This document shows, in pieces, positions 52,883-62,634 of a stretch of DNA of 64,000 nt (position 1 is its first letter; every line of letters starts with the position of its first letter). Both the position numbers and the translations under genes were made by a program. The notes below the pieces were generated by a model that worked only from the letters and a program-made list of their open reading frames with translations, was not told the origin of the DNA and did not search any database. Source of the DNA: Micromonospora_E sp048060115 (GTDB lineage: Bacteria > Actinomycetota > Actinomycetes > Mycobacteriales > Micromonosporaceae); contig NZ_JBHMIM010000003.1 in NCBI RefSeq assembly GCF_048060115.1, positions 133,254 to 197,253 on the forward strand. Direction: 5' to 3'.

Positions 52883-54019
52883 GTGTACGTCCGCCAGCTC
52901 GAACTGATCAACTTCCGCTCGTACGAGCGGGTCGACCTCACGTTCGACCCCGGCGGCAGCGTCCTGATGGGCGCCAACGGGGTCGGTAAGACCAACCTCG
53001 TCGAGGCGCTCGGCTACCTGTCGACGCTGGGCAGCCACCGGGTCGCCACCGACGCGCCGCTGGTGCGGGTCGGTGCCGATTCGGCGGTCATCCGGTGCCT
53101 GATCATGCACGACGAGCGGGAGCTGCTGGTCGAGCTGGAGATCGTGCCGGGGCGGGCCAACCGGGCCCGGCTGGGCCGGTCACCGGCTCGCCGGGCCCGT
53201 GACGTGCTCGGCGCGCTGCGGCTGGTGCTCTTCGCCCCCGAAGACCTGGAGATCGTCCGCGGGGATCCGGCCGAGCGTCGCCGCTACCTCGACGAACTGC
53301 TGGTCACCCGGCTGCCCCGGTTCGCCGGGGTGCGGGCCGACTACGACCGGGTGGTCAAGCAACGCAACGCCCTGCTGCGCAGCGCGTACCTGGCCCGCAA
53401 GACCGGCGGTACCCGGGGCGGCGACCTGAGCACCCTGGACGTGTGGGACACCCACCTGGCCAGGCACGGGGCCGAACTGCTCGCCGGCCGGCTGGAGCTC
53501 GTCGACGCGCTCGCGCCGCACGTGGCCAAGGCGTACGGCGCGGTGGCCGCCGGGGCGAGCGCGGCCGCGATCGGCTACCGCTGCGCCATCGAACTGCCCG
53601 AGCCGGCGGCAACGGACCGGGCGGAGCTGGAGTCGGCGCTGCTGGCGGCGCTGCGCGAGGCACGGCGCAGCGAGGTCGACCGGGGGGTGACGCTGGTCGG
53701 TCCGCACCGCGACGACCTGCACCTGAGCATCGGCAGCCTTCCGGTCAAGGGGTACGCGAGCCACGGTGAGTCCTGGTCCTGTGCACTGGCGCTGCGGTTG
53801 GCCGCGTACGACCTGTTGCGCGCCGAGGGGATCGAGCCGGTCCTGGTGCTCGACGACGTCTTCGCCGAGCTCGACAGCGGCCGTCGGCAACGGCTGGCCG
53901 AACTGGTGGCGGGAGCCAGCCAACTGCTGGTGACCTGTGCGGTCGCCGACGACGTACCGGTAGCGTTGCGCGGGGCACGCTTCGAGGTGACTCCAGGGGA
54001 GATACGCCATGCCGGCTGA
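52883..54019 (+). CDS. recF: DNA replication and repair protein RecF
   Basis: 378 aa, GTG start (VYVRQLELINFRSYERVDL). Walker A GANGVGKTNLVEAL near residue 31, signature VTLVGPHRDDLHLSI and Walker B/D-loop LVLDDVFAELDSGRR. ABC/SMC-type ATPase that loads RecA at gaps. Overlaps dciA by 11 bp. Confidence 0.97.
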   Translation: MYVRQLELINFRSYERVDLTFDPGGSVLMGANGVGKTNLVEALGYLSTLGSHRVATDAPLVRVGADSAVIRCLIMHDERELLVELEIVPGRANRARLGRSPARRARDVLGALRLVLFAPEDLEIVRGDPAERRRYLDELLVTRLPRFAGVRADYDRVVKQRNALLRSAYLARKTGGTRGGDLSTLDVWDTHLARHGAELLAGRLELVDALAPHVAKAYGAVAAGASAAAIGYRCAIELPEPAATDRAELESALLAALREARRSEVDRGVTLVGPHRDDLHLSIGSLPVKGYASHGESWSCALALRLAAYDLLRAEGIEPVLVLDDVFAELDSGRRQRLAELVAGASQLLVTCAVADDVPVALRGARFEVTPGEIRHAG

Positions 54020-54572
54020 GCCGCAACCGGGACCGCCGAGTTCCGAGCCACCGATCCTGCCGCCGCCGTCGACCGGTCCGCAGCTGGCCCGGGCAGTACT
54101 CGACGCGGCCCGGGCCCGTCGGGAGGCGAACCGGTCCCGGCGTACCGGCAGCGGTCGTGACGGTGGTGGCGACGGCGGGCGACGGCCGCGCGGCTATTCC
54201 GGACCCGGGCCGGATCCCCGCGATCCGCAGTTGTTCGGCGACGTGCTGGCCCGGCTGGTGAAGTCGCGCGGCTGGCAGCAGCCGGCGGCCGAGGCCACGG
54301 TCTTCGGCGCCTGGGAGAAGGTGGTCGGCCCGGAGATCGCCAAACACAGCCGGCCGGTCAAGCTGGAGGACGGCGAGCTGACGGTGGAGGCGGAGTCGAC
54401 TGCGTGGGCGACCCAACTGCGCATGCTCGCCCGATCGTTGCTGCATCGGATCGCGAAGGAGGTCGGCCACAACGTGGTGCGCAAGTTGCACATCCACGGT
54501 CCGTCGGCCCCGTCATGGTCGAAGGGTCCCCGGCGGGTCCGCGGCCGGGGACCACGGGACACGTACGGCTGA
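54009..54572 (+). CDS. dciA: DciA-family protein (DUF721), helicase loader
   Basis: 187 aa. A disordered Pro/Arg/Gly-rich N-terminus of ~70 residues precedes the DUF721 domain (GDVLARLVKSRGWQQPAAEATVFGAWEKVVG, cited in part as ARLVKSRGWQQPAAEATVFG; then STAWATQLRMLARSLLHRI). In bacteria without DnaC or DnaI, DciA helps load DnaB at the origin; it is the ancestral loader. Position recF-dciA-gyrB equals Rv0003-Rv0004-gyrB. Confidence 0.92.
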   Translation: MPAEPQPGPPSSEPPILPPPSTGPQLARAVLDAARARREANRSRRTGSGRDGGGDGGRRPRGYSGPGPDPRDPQLFGDVLARLVKSRGWQQPAAEATVFGAWEKVVGPEIAKHSRPVKLEDGELTVEAESTAWATQLRMLARSLLHRIAKEVGHNVVRKLHIHGPSAPSWSKGPRRVRGRGPRDTYG

Positions 54573-54627
54573 CGCCGGGAAGCGGGAGCGCGTACGGCTG
54601 ACGCCAGTCGTGGACCCGGGCCGGCGA

Positions 54628-55188
54628 TCAGGTCTCGGCGTCGGCGTAGACGGCGAATCCTCGGTCTGCGCAGCGGCGGTAGAAGTGCGACAGCACGGCG
54701 AGCTCCGACTTCGGGAAGCTCCACTGCGGCGCGTCGCCGGCGTCGTCGCGTAGCGCGCCGAGCCGGGTCTCCAGCCAGCGCAGCTGCTGCTCGGCCAGCC
54801 GGGCGTCGGCGAGGGTGTCGCGCAGCACGGCACCGACCGTGTCGAAGGTGACGGTGTCGCCGTAGCGCTCGTGGCCTTCGACGAAGCGTTCCAGGCCGCC
54901 GGCGATCCAGGCGCAGCCGTCCGGGTCGATGACCGGATCCTCGTCCTCGGCCGCCGCTTCGGTCGCGTACAGCACCCCGGTGAGACCTAGCAGAAGATCG
55001 ACGAGTTCGGTGTACGCGGTCGCCCGTACGCTGCCTGTCTTGGCGACGTAGCCGGCGAGCGCGGCGGTTGGGGCCGCGACGTCGGCCTGCTCCGCCAGGT
55101 CGCCGAAGTCGACGAACTCCGCCGGCGCCACCGGTTCGTAGAATTCGCCGACCCGTGGCCACTGCACCGCGACGTTGTCCAGGCCCAT
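54628..55188 (-). CDS. Hypothetical protein, minus strand between dciA and gyrB
   Basis: 186 aa from ATG 55188 (MGLDNVAVQWPRVGEFYEP). Mostly helical, acidic, no signal peptide or membrane segment; conserved-looking blocks VIDPDGCAWIAGGLERFVEGHERYGD and QWSFPKSELAVLSHFYRRCADRGFAVYADAE (cited for position). No recognised domain. It interrupts the otherwise co-directional replication gene row. Confidence 0.7.
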   Translation of the reverse strand: MGLDNVAVQWPRVGEFYEPVAPAEFVDFGDLAEQADVAAPTAALAGYVAKTGSVRATAYTELVDLLLGLTGVLYATEAAAEDEDPVIDPDGCAWIAGGLERFVEGHERYGDTVTFDTVGAVLRDTLADARLAEQQLRWLETRLGALRDDAGDAPQWSFPKSELAVLSHFYRRCADRGFAVYADAET

Positions 55189-55760
55189 CGCAAGCGTCAC
55201 CCTTCTCCAGCTGATGGCGCTCCGATGCGACTGCACGGCGGTGCAGCCGCCCGGGCGCGCCTGAGCGGTAGCGGCACTGTAGCGGCACCCGGTCCGGTAC
55301 CTGATCTCAAGGTGCGGGGTTCGTCTTGGCGCCACATTCGCCGCGGGAGGTGGACCGCGGGCGTGTGGGGGTGGTCGCGGTGGGTGGGGTACGGCCGGCT
55401 ACGAACCTCTCAGCCGCTTTACGGGGGTGCCGCGTCCCTGTTATCTCGGCTCGGCACAGTAGGATCGTAGACAGAGACGAGGGAGACCCGCGCGGAGCGA
55501 CGATCCGGACCACTGGGCATGATCACCGGCAAGGTGATCTCCGGCGGTCGAGACCGTCGGATCGGGCGGGGCCCAGCCGTTCGTGACCCGCGGGTGCCCC
55601 TGCGGCGTTCGGTGCGTTTCGCCACCCGTAGGCGATCCACCCCGTGGAGGTCGGGTCGTCGGCCGTGGTGTGCGATCCGCGCCCGCGCGCCGCCGGACAT
55701 CCCCGCCGAACCCCGCGCCCTGCGCCCGTCGTGGCCAGGCGCGCGAGAAAGTGGCTGAGC
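55189..55760 (+). other. gyrB upstream region, no supported gene
   Basis: Contains a plausible -10 TAGGAT at 55460-55465; no clear -35. The open frame before gyrB (from 55644) is Pro/Arg-rich and not conserved. A long leader of about 290 bases may exist. Supercoiling-sensitive control of gyrB is typical but cannot be seen here. Confidence 0.4.
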
Positions 55761-57704
55761 GTGTCAGCGCAGAACAAGCAGGAGTACGGCTCCGAGTCGA
55801 TCACCGTGCTTGAGGGCCTGGAAGCGGTCCGCAAGCGGCCGGGCATGTACATCGGCTCGACTGGTGAGCGTGGCCTGCACCACCTGGTCTGGGAGGTCGT
55901 GGACAACGCGGTCGACGAGGCGCTGGCCGGCCACTGCGACACCATCGAGGTGGTGCTGCTGCACGACGGTGGCGTGCGGGTCACCGACAACGGCCGTGGT
56001 TTCCCGGTCGACCTGCACCCGAAGTTGAAGAAGCCGGGTGTCGAGATCGCGCTCACCGTGCTGCACGCCGGCGGCAAGTTCGACGGCAAGGCGTACGCGG
56101 TCTCCGGTGGTCTGCACGGGGTCGGTGTCTCCGTGGTGAACGCCCTCTCCGTGAAGATGGAGGTGGAGATTCAGAAGGACGGCTACTTCTGGCGGCAGCG
56201 GTACACCAATTCCAAGCCGGGCCCGCTGGACAAGGGCGAGCCGACCAACCTGACCGGTTCCGCGGTCTCCTTCTGGCCGGACCCGACGATCTTCGAGACC
56301 ACCGAGTGGGCCTTCGAGACGATCTACCGCCGGCTGCAGGAGATGGCGTTCCTCAACCGTGGGTTGACGATCCAACTGCGCGACGAGCGGGTCACCGAGG
56401 ACAACGGAAAGCACCGCGAGGTTACTTTCTGCTACAAAGGCGGCATCGCGGACTTCGTCCGGCACCTGAACAACTCCAAGAACCCGATCCACAAGAGCGT
56501 GGTCGAGTTCGGCGCGGAGGAGGAAGGCATGTCGGTCGAGATCGCCATGCAGTGGAACGAGTCGTACGGCGAGTCGGTCTACACCTTCGCGAACACGATC
56601 AACACCCACGAGGGTGGCACCCACGAGGAGGGCTTCCGGTCCGCCCTCACCGGGGTGGTCAACAAGTACGCCTTCGACAAGAAGCTGCTCAAGGGGGACG
56701 AGAAGCTCTCCGGCGAGGACATCCGGGAAGGGCTGGCCGCGATCATCTCGGTGAAGCTGGCCAACCCGCAGTTCGAGGGGCAGACCAAGACCAAGCTGGG
56801 CAACACGCCGGTGAAGAGCTTCGTGCAGCGGGTGTGCAACGAATGGCTGGTCGACTGGCTGGACCGCAACCCGGCCGAGGGCAAGATGATCATCACGAAG
56901 GCCACCCAGGCGGCCCGGGCCCGGATTGCCGCCCAGCAGGCCCGCAAGCTGGCCCGACGCAAGTCGCTGCTGGAGTCCGGTTCGATGCCGGGCAAGCTGG
57001 CCGACTGCCAGTCGACCGACCCGCGTGAGTCGGAGGTCTTCATCGTCGAGGGCGACTCGGCGGGCGGTTCCGCCAAGCAGGGACGGGATCCGCGTACCCA
57101 GGCGATCCTGCCGATCCGTGGCAAGATCCTCAACGTCGAGAAGGCCCGCATCGACCGGGTGCTGAAGAACAACGAGGTCCAGGCGCTGATCACGGCGCTC
57201 GGCACCGGCATCCACGACGACTTCGACATCGAGAAGCTGCGGTACCACAAGATCGTGTTGATGGCGGATGCCGACGTCGACGGCCAGCACATCCAGACGC
57301 TGCTGCTCACCCTGCTGTTCCGGTTCATGCGGCCGCTGGTCGAGCTCGGTCACGTCTACCTGGCCGCCCCGCCGCTGTACAAGATCAAGTGGAACCGGAA
57401 GGGCGACGACGCACAGTACGCGTACTCCGACCGGGAGCGCGACGGACTGATCGCGCTGCGCCAGCAGAAGAAGCCGAACGCCAAGCCGGACGACATCCAG
57501 CGGTTCAAGGGCCTCGGCGAGATGAACTACCCCGAGTTGTGGGACACCACGATGGATCCGGCAACGCGTACGCTGCGTCAGGTGACCTTGGACGACGCCG
57601 CAACCGCCGACGAGTTGTTCAGCGTCTTGATGGGGGAGAACGTGGAGGCACGGCGGTCGTTCATCCAACGCAACGCCAAGGACGTCCGGTTCCTGGACAT
57701 CTAG
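55761..57704 (+). CDS. gyrB: DNA gyrase subunit B
   Basis: 647 aa, GTG at 55761 (VSAQNKQEYGSESITVLEG, homologue start). GHKL ATPase: AVRKRPGMYIGST, VDNAVDEALAGHCD, DNGRGFPVD, GGLHGVGVSVVNALS. TOPRIM domain: VEGDSAGGSAKQGRDP and MADADVDGQHI; tail RFKGLGEMNYPELWDTTMD. Supplies ATP-driven strand gate of gyrase. No intein in this subunit. Confidence 0.97.
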   Translation: MSAQNKQEYGSESITVLEGLEAVRKRPGMYIGSTGERGLHHLVWEVVDNAVDEALAGHCDTIEVVLLHDGGVRVTDNGRGFPVDLHPKLKKPGVEIALTVLHAGGKFDGKAYAVSGGLHGVGVSVVNALSVKMEVEIQKDGYFWRQRYTNSKPGPLDKGEPTNLTGSAVSFWPDPTIFETTEWAFETIYRRLQEMAFLNRGLTIQLRDERVTEDNGKHREVTFCYKGGIADFVRHLNNSKNPIHKSVVEFGAEEEGMSVEIAMQWNESYGESVYTFANTINTHEGGTHEEGFRSALTGVVNKYAFDKKLLKGDEKLSGEDIREGLAAIISVKLANPQFEGQTKTKLGNTPVKSFVQRVCNEWLVDWLDRNPAEGKMIITKATQAARARIAAQQARKLARRKSLLESGSMPGKLADCQSTDPRESEVFIVEGDSAGGSAKQGRDPRTQAILPIRGKILNVEKARIDRVLKNNEVQALITALGTGIHDDFDIEKLRYHKIVLMADADVDGQHIQTLLLTLLFRFMRPLVELGHVYLAAPPLYKIKWNRKGDDAQYAYSDRERDGLIALRQQKKPNAKPDDIQRFKGLGEMNYPELWDTTMDPATRTLRQVTLDDAATADELFSVLMGENVEARRSFIQRNAKDVRFLDI

Positions 57705-57752
57705 CGACTCCAGATCGGGGCGCACCCCGAGACCGGGAGCGGCCCGATCGAG

Positions 57753-57792
57753 TTGTCCACAGCTTCGCGAGATTCCACCGCCGTTGTCCACA
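57753..57792 (+). promoter_or_regulatory. Two DnaA boxes in the gyrB-gyrA gap
   Basis: TTGTCCACA at 57753-57761 and 57784-57792, both identical and in the same orientation, with 22 bases between them, ahead of the gyrA GTG. Confidence 0.8.
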
Positions 57793-57828
57793 GCGGTTTG
57801 ACGATAATAAGTCTGATAAGGGTAAACA

Positions 57829-60800
57829 GTGACGGATACTCCCGAGTCCTTCGACAGCGAGTCGGACAGCGCGGCCGCCGCCGCAGCGGCCGTAACCGCC
57901 GCAGCGGCGGCAGTCGCCGGCCACGACCGCATCGAGCCGGTCGGGCTGGAAGTCGAGATGCAGCGCTCCTACCTCGACTACGCGATGAGCGTGATCGTCG
58001 GTCGGGCGCTGCCAGACGTACGGGACGGACTCAAACCCGTACATCGCAAGATCCTCTACGCGATGTTCGACTCCGGCTACCGGCCGGACCGGGGCTACGT
58101 GAAGTGCTCCCGGGTCGTCGGCGACGTGATGGGTCAGTTCCACCCGCACGGCGACTCGGCGATCTACGACGCCCTGGTCCGGATGGCGCAGCCCTGGTCG
58201 CTGCGTTACCCGCTGGTCGACGGCAACGGCAACTTCGGCTCACCGGGCAACGACCCGGCAGCAGCCATGCGCTACTGTCTGTCCGGTAATGTCCGAATCC
58301 GCACCTCTGAAGGCTCGGTCCGGATCGAGCAGGTCGTGCCGGACGCCGCATCGAGCAGCGAGACCGATGTCGACCTCAAGGTCCGCGACCGCAACGGCGA
58401 TCTGGTCCGCGCCTCCAAGTACTTCCACTCCGGCGAGCACCCGACCCTACGGCTGCGCACCCGCGAGGGGTACGAGCTGACCGGCACCCACAACCACCCG
58501 GTGCTCTGCCTGGTGAACGTGGCCGGCGTGCCGACCCTGCTCTGGAAGCTACTCGCCGAGATCTCCCCCGGCGACCGGGTGGTCATCCAGCGCTCGGTGC
58601 CGGACGAGATCGGCTACCCGATGCTGGAGCACGTCGAGGCAGCCGTCCTTGCGGGTGCGCTGGTGAGTGAGGGCTGGATTTCCGACGAGTGGGTTGAGTT
58701 CGCCAACGTCGATCGCAGCTTCTTCACTCGGGTGATCGCGGCGTTCGATCTCGCTATCGGGGGTAAGCGCTGGTTCAACGAGGAGTCGACGCCCTCTGGC
58801 AACACGCTGTACCGAGTTCGGGCCAGCATCAAGCAGTTGGCTAGCACCGCACTGGGCGAGCTGGTCGGTGCGCGCAGCGCCGCCAAGTGCGTACCCGAGT
58901 TCGTCTGGCAGGGGCCGGCGGCTGTCAAGCGTGCCTTCCTCCAGGCGCTCTTCGAGGGCGATGGCTCCTCCTCGCTGCTGCCCCGCAACACAATCCAAAT
59001 CTCGTACTCCACCCGCAGTGACCGGCTGGCCCGTGAGGTGCAGCAGCTCCTGCTGGAGTTCGGCGTGATCAGCAAGCAGTGCCGGTACGACGACGGCGAG
59101 ATCAAGGTGGTCGTGACCAACCGCCGCGACGCCGGGATCTTCGCCGCCCACGTCGGTTTCCTCGGGCGCAAGCAGGCCAAACTGGAGTCCGAGCTGGCCC
59201 AGGTGCCGGCGACCAGCAGGGTTCTCGCCGGCGACTTCGTGCCGTTCGTCGGGGACTTCATCCGGGAGCACGGCGCAACCCGCTGGACGGAGCGTGACTG
59301 GCTGCGCCGGCACAACGTCGACCGGATCGAACGATGGGAGCGTGACCGGTCCGAGATTCTCGCCCGGATCACTGAACGCGAGGTGCGCGACGTCGTCGAG
59401 CCGCTGGTCGACGGCCGCTTCTACTACGCCGAGGTCGCCGAGGTCGCCGACGCGGGCGTGCAGCCGGTCTACAGCCTTCGGGTGGACACCGACGACCATT
59501 CCTTCGTCACTGACGGATTCGTCAGCCACAACACCGAGTGCAAGCTCGACCCGCTGGCGATGGAGATGCTGCGGGACATCGACGAGGACACCGTCGACTT
59601 CCAGGACAACTACGACGGGCGGGCAAAGGAGCCGGTGATCCTGCCGGCCCGGGTCCCCAACCTGCTGATCAACGGCTCCGAGGGCATCGCGGTCGGCATG
59701 GCGACCAAGATCCCGCCGCACAACCTGCGGGAGATCGCCGCCGCGGTGCAGTGGTGCCTGGAGAACCCGGAGATCGACGAGCCCACCACGCTCGAAGCGC
59801 TGCTGGAGATCGTCAAGGGCCCGGACTTCCCCACCGCCGGCCTGATCGTCGGCACCACCCCGATCCAGGACGCGTACCGCACCGGCCGCGGGTCCATCAG
59901 GATGCGGGCGGTGGTCGAGGTCGAGGAGGACAAGAAGAACCGGACCGCGCTGGTCGTCACCGAGCTGCCGTACCAGGTCAATCCGGACAACCTCGCCGAG
60001 CGGGTCGCCGAACTGATCAAGGAAGGCAAAATCGGCGGGATCGCCGACATCCGGGATGAATCCTCCGGGCGTACGGGGATGCGGCTGGTCCTGGTCCTCA
60101 AACGCGACGCCGTCGCCAAGGTGGTGCTCAACAACCTCTACAAGCACACCCAGCTGCAGGAGACGTTCGGCGCCAACATGCTGGCGCTGGTCGACGGGGT
60201 GCCGCGCACGCTGAACCTGGCGCAGTTCATCCGCTACTACGTCGAGCACCAGATCGACGTCATCCGGCGGCGGACGGCGTACCGGTTGCGCAAGGCCGAG
60301 GAGCGGGCGCACATCCTGCGCGGTCTGGTCAAGGCGCTCGACATGCTCGACGAGGTGATCGCCCTGATCCGGCGGTCGCCGACGGTCGAGGATTCCCGTC
60401 AGGGCCTGATGCAACTGCTGGACGTCGACGAGATCCAGGCCACCGCGATCCTGGACATGCAGCTGCGGCGGCTCGCCGCCCTGGAGCGCCAGAAGATCAT
60501 CGACGAGCTCGTCAAGATCGAGATTGAGATCACCGATCTCAAGGACATCCTGGCCAAGCCGGAACGGCAGCGGAAGATCGTCTCCGAGGAACTCGGCGAA
60601 ATCGTCGCCAAGTGGGGCGACGAGCGGCGGACGAAGATCGTGCCGTTCGACGGTGAGGTCTCGATGGAGGACCTGATCGCCCGCGAGGACGTGGTGGTCA
60701 CCATCACCCGAACGGGTTACGCCAAGCGGACCAAGGTCGACCTCTACCGTTCCCAGCGCCGGGGCGGCAAGGGTGTCAGCGGTGCCACGCTGCGCCAGGA

Positions 60801-61635
60801 CGACATCGTCAGCCACTTCTTCGTCGCCTCGACCCATGACTGGATGCTGTTCTTCACCAACAAGGGCCGGGTCTACCGGGCAAAGGCGTACGAGCTGCCG
60901 GAGGCGTCGCGTACCGCTCGTGGGCAGCACGTCGCCAACCTGCTGGCCTTCCAGCCGGATGAGCACATCGCCCAGGTCATCCGGATCCCGAACTACCAGG
61001 TGGCCCCCTACCTGGTACTCGCCACCCGTAACGGGCTGGTCAAGAAGACCAAGCTGGAGGAGTTCGACTCCAACCGGTCCGGGGGGATCATCGGCATCAA
61101 CCTGCGGGACACCGATGAACTGGTCGGTGCCGCGCTCGCCTCGGCCACCGACGACCTGCTGCTGGTCTCGAAGAACGCCCAGGCGATCCGATTCAACGCC
61201 ACTGACGACGCGCTGCGACCGATGGGCCGCGCCACCTCCGGTGTGATCGGCATGCGGTTCACCGACGACGACGAGTTGCTGGCCATGGAGGTCGTCCGCG
61301 AAGGTATGGACGTCGATGTTTTGGTGGCCACCAACGGGGGGTACGCGAAGCGGACACCCATCGAGGAGTACCCGGTGCAGGGCCGGGGAGGTAAGGGCGT
61401 GCTGACTGCCAAGATCACTGAACGTCGTGGTGGTCTGGTCGGGGCCGCCGTGATCAGCCCGGACGACGAACTCTTCGCGATCACCAGCAACGGTGGCGTG
61501 ATCCGGACTCCGGTGAAGCCTGTACGACGTACCCGGGATCGGAACACAATGGGGGTCAAGCTCATGGACCTCCCAGACGGCGTAACCATCGTGGCCATTG
61601 CTCGCAATGCCGACGAGCCTGACGAACAGGACTAG
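57829..61635 (+). CDS. gyrA: DNA gyrase subunit A, intein-containing precursor
   Basis: 1268-aa precursor: N-extein 1-149, intein 150-568, C-extein 569-1268; spliced GyrA is 849 aa. GTG start. The breakage-reunion domain ends the N-extein at AMRY, whose Tyr149 is the catalytic DNA-linking tyrosine, directly before the intein; C-extein resumes TECKLDPLAMEML. GyrA-box QRRGGKG is at about 60752-60772 and a beta-pinwheel C-terminal domain follows. N-terminal residues 15-30 are an Ala/Val run. Part of the oriC-linked recF-dciA-gyrB-gyrA row. Confidence 0.97.
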   Translation: MTDTPESFDSESDSAAAAAAAVTAAAAAVAGHDRIEPVGLEVEMQRSYLDYAMSVIVGRALPDVRDGLKPVHRKILYAMFDSGYRPDRGYVKCSRVVGDVMGQFHPHGDSAIYDALVRMAQPWSLRYPLVDGNGNFGSPGNDPAAAMRYCLSGNVRIRTSEGSVRIEQVVPDAASSSETDVDLKVRDRNGDLVRASKYFHSGEHPTLRLRTREGYELTGTHNHPVLCLVNVAGVPTLLWKLLAEISPGDRVVIQRSVPDEIGYPMLEHVEAAVLAGALVSEGWISDEWVEFANVDRSFFTRVIAAFDLAIGGKRWFNEESTPSGNTLYRVRASIKQLASTALGELVGARSAAKCVPEFVWQGPAAVKRAFLQALFEGDGSSSLLPRNTIQISYSTRSDRLAREVQQLLLEFGVISKQCRYDDGEIKVVVTNRRDAGIFAAHVGFLGRKQAKLESELAQVPATSRVLAGDFVPFVGDFIREHGATRWTERDWLRRHNVDRIERWERDRSEILARITEREVRDVVEPLVDGRFYYAEVAEVADAGVQPVYSLRVDTDDHSFVTDGFVSHNTECKLDPLAMEMLRDIDEDTVDFQDNYDGRAKEPVILPARVPNLLINGSEGIAVGMATKIPPHNLREIAAAVQWCLENPEIDEPTTLEALLEIVKGPDFPTAGLIVGTTPIQDAYRTGRGSIRMRAVVEVEEDKKNRTALVVTELPYQVNPDNLAERVAELIKEGKIGGIADIRDESSGRTGMRLVLVLKRDAVAKVVLNNLYKHTQLQETFGANMLALVDGVPRTLNLAQFIRYYVEHQIDVIRRRTAYRLRKAEERAHILRGLVKALDMLDEVIALIRRSPTVEDSRQGLMQLLDVDEIQATAILDMQLRRLAALERQKIIDELVKIEIEITDLKDILAKPERQRKIVSEELGEIVAKWGDERRTKIVPFDGEVSMEDLIAREDVVVTITRTGYAKRTKVDLYRSQRRGGKGVSGATLRQDDIVSHFFVASTHDWMLFFTNKGRVYRAKAYELPEASRTARGQHVANLLAFQPDEHIAQVIRIPNYQVAPYLVLATRNGLVKKTKLEEFDSNRSGGIIGINLRDTDELVGAALASATDDLLLVSKNAQAIRFNATDDALRPMGRATSGVIGMRFTDDDELLAMEVVREGMDVDVLVATNGGYAKRTPIEEYPVQGRGGKGVLTAKITERRGGLVGAAVISPDDELFAITSNGGVIRTPVKPVRRTRDRNTMGVKLMDLPDGVTIVAIARNADEPDEQD
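58276..59532 (+). mobile_element. GyrA intein, class 1, with LAGLIDADG homing endonuclease
   Basis: 419 aa, from Cys1 (CLSGNVRIRTSEG) to His-Asn (DGFVSHN), with Thr as +1 residue, inserted after the catalytic tyrosine. Block B reads GTHNHPVLC (TxxH). Both endonuclease motifs are present with acidic residues kept: AAVLAGALVSEGWI (P1) and FLQALFEGDGSSSL (P2). Block F is VYSLRVDTDDHSFVTDG. Length and site match the M. leprae-type GyrA intein, so homing ability is plausible. Confidence 0.95.
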
Positions 61636-61638
61636 TTG

Positions 61639-62634
61639 ATGACGGAGACCCAGGCGAAGTCGGGGGCCACGGGGGCCGCGGCGGGGCCGGTCGACGAGGA
61701 GTCCACCACCGGGGGCCCCGCAACGGCCACCGGCCGGGCAGCTGTCGGCCGGGCTACCGTCCCGGCCGACTCGCCGTCGCCGAAATTCACCCGAGCACCG
61801 GGGATGCCGCCGCCGCCCGATCGACCTACCGACGACGCAGACGGCGATGCCGCCGCCGGTTCGGGCCGAGCCGGCGGCACCGGCGACCGCGCTACCAGTG
61901 GCGCTACTCAGCTCGGCGGCGGCGCCGCCCCGTCCGGAAGGTCGTCCACGCCTGTGACGTCGGCACCTCCTGTCTCGTCCGCACCACCAACCAACTCCGG
62001 CAGCGGGTTCACCGGTGGCGCGCTCGGCGCCACCGCGGCCAGCGGCACCAGCGTCCGCCCCGGTGCCGCGACGACCCAGCAGATCGGCACCATCGGAGGT
62101 GCTACCAAGGCCGGCGCCCCGGCGCCCGGCAGCCGTAGCGGGCTCGGCTCGCCGAGCGTGCGCACGATCGGTGCCACCGGAGCCGGGGCCGCGGCGGTAG
62201 GCGCCGCTCGGGTAGGCGGCGATGGTGCCCGTACCGCCCGCCCCGGGGTGAGCTCCGCGGCTTCGCGCGGCCCACGCCGGGCCCGCCTCAACCTGAAGCG
62301 GATCGACCCGTGGTCGGTGATGAAGTTCTCGTTCGCGGTCTCTCTCGTGCTGTTCATCGTGGTGATCGTCGCGACGTCTGTGCTCTACCTGGCTCTGGAC
62401 GCGATGGGTGTGTTCCAGAGCGTGAACGCCAGCCTCGGTGACCTGATCGGCACCGGCACCGGCGAGGGTCCGTCGTTCCGGATCACCGCGCAGGGCGTGA
62501 TCGGCACGGCGGCGCTGTTCGGCCTGGTGAACGTGGTTCTCTACACGGCGCTCGCGACGCTCAGCGCGTTCATCTACAACGTCTGCGCCGACCTCGTCGG
62601 CGGACTCGAGTTGACCCTGGCGGAGCGGGACTGA
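61639..62634 (+). CDS. DUF3566 membrane protein (Rv0007-like)
   Basis: 331 aa; ATG 61639 directly follows the gyrA stop (a TTG at 61636 is an alternative). Residues 1-210 are a long Ala/Gly/Thr/Pro disordered cytoplasmic part. The DUF3566 domain follows: RARLNLKRIDPWSVMKFSF, a transmembrane helix SLVLFIVVIVATSVLYLALDA, an outer loop, a second helix TAALFGLVNVVLYTALATLSAF and NVCADLVGGLELTLAE. It sits between gyrA and tRNA-Ile in Actinobacteria generally; its job is unknown. Confidence 0.9.
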   Translation: MTETQAKSGATGAAAGPVDEESTTGGPATATGRAAVGRATVPADSPSPKFTRAPGMPPPPDRPTDDADGDAAAGSGRAGGTGDRATSGATQLGGGAAPSGRSSTPVTSAPPVSSAPPTNSGSGFTGGALGATAASGTSVRPGAATTQQIGTIGGATKAGAPAPGSRSGLGSPSVRTIGATGAGAAAVGAARVGGDGARTARPGVSSAASRGPRRARLNLKRIDPWSVMKFSFAVSLVLFIVVIVATSVLYLALDAMGVFQSVNASLGDLIGTGTGEGPSFRITAQGVIGTAALFGLVNVVLYTALATLSAFIYNVCADLVGGLELTLAERD

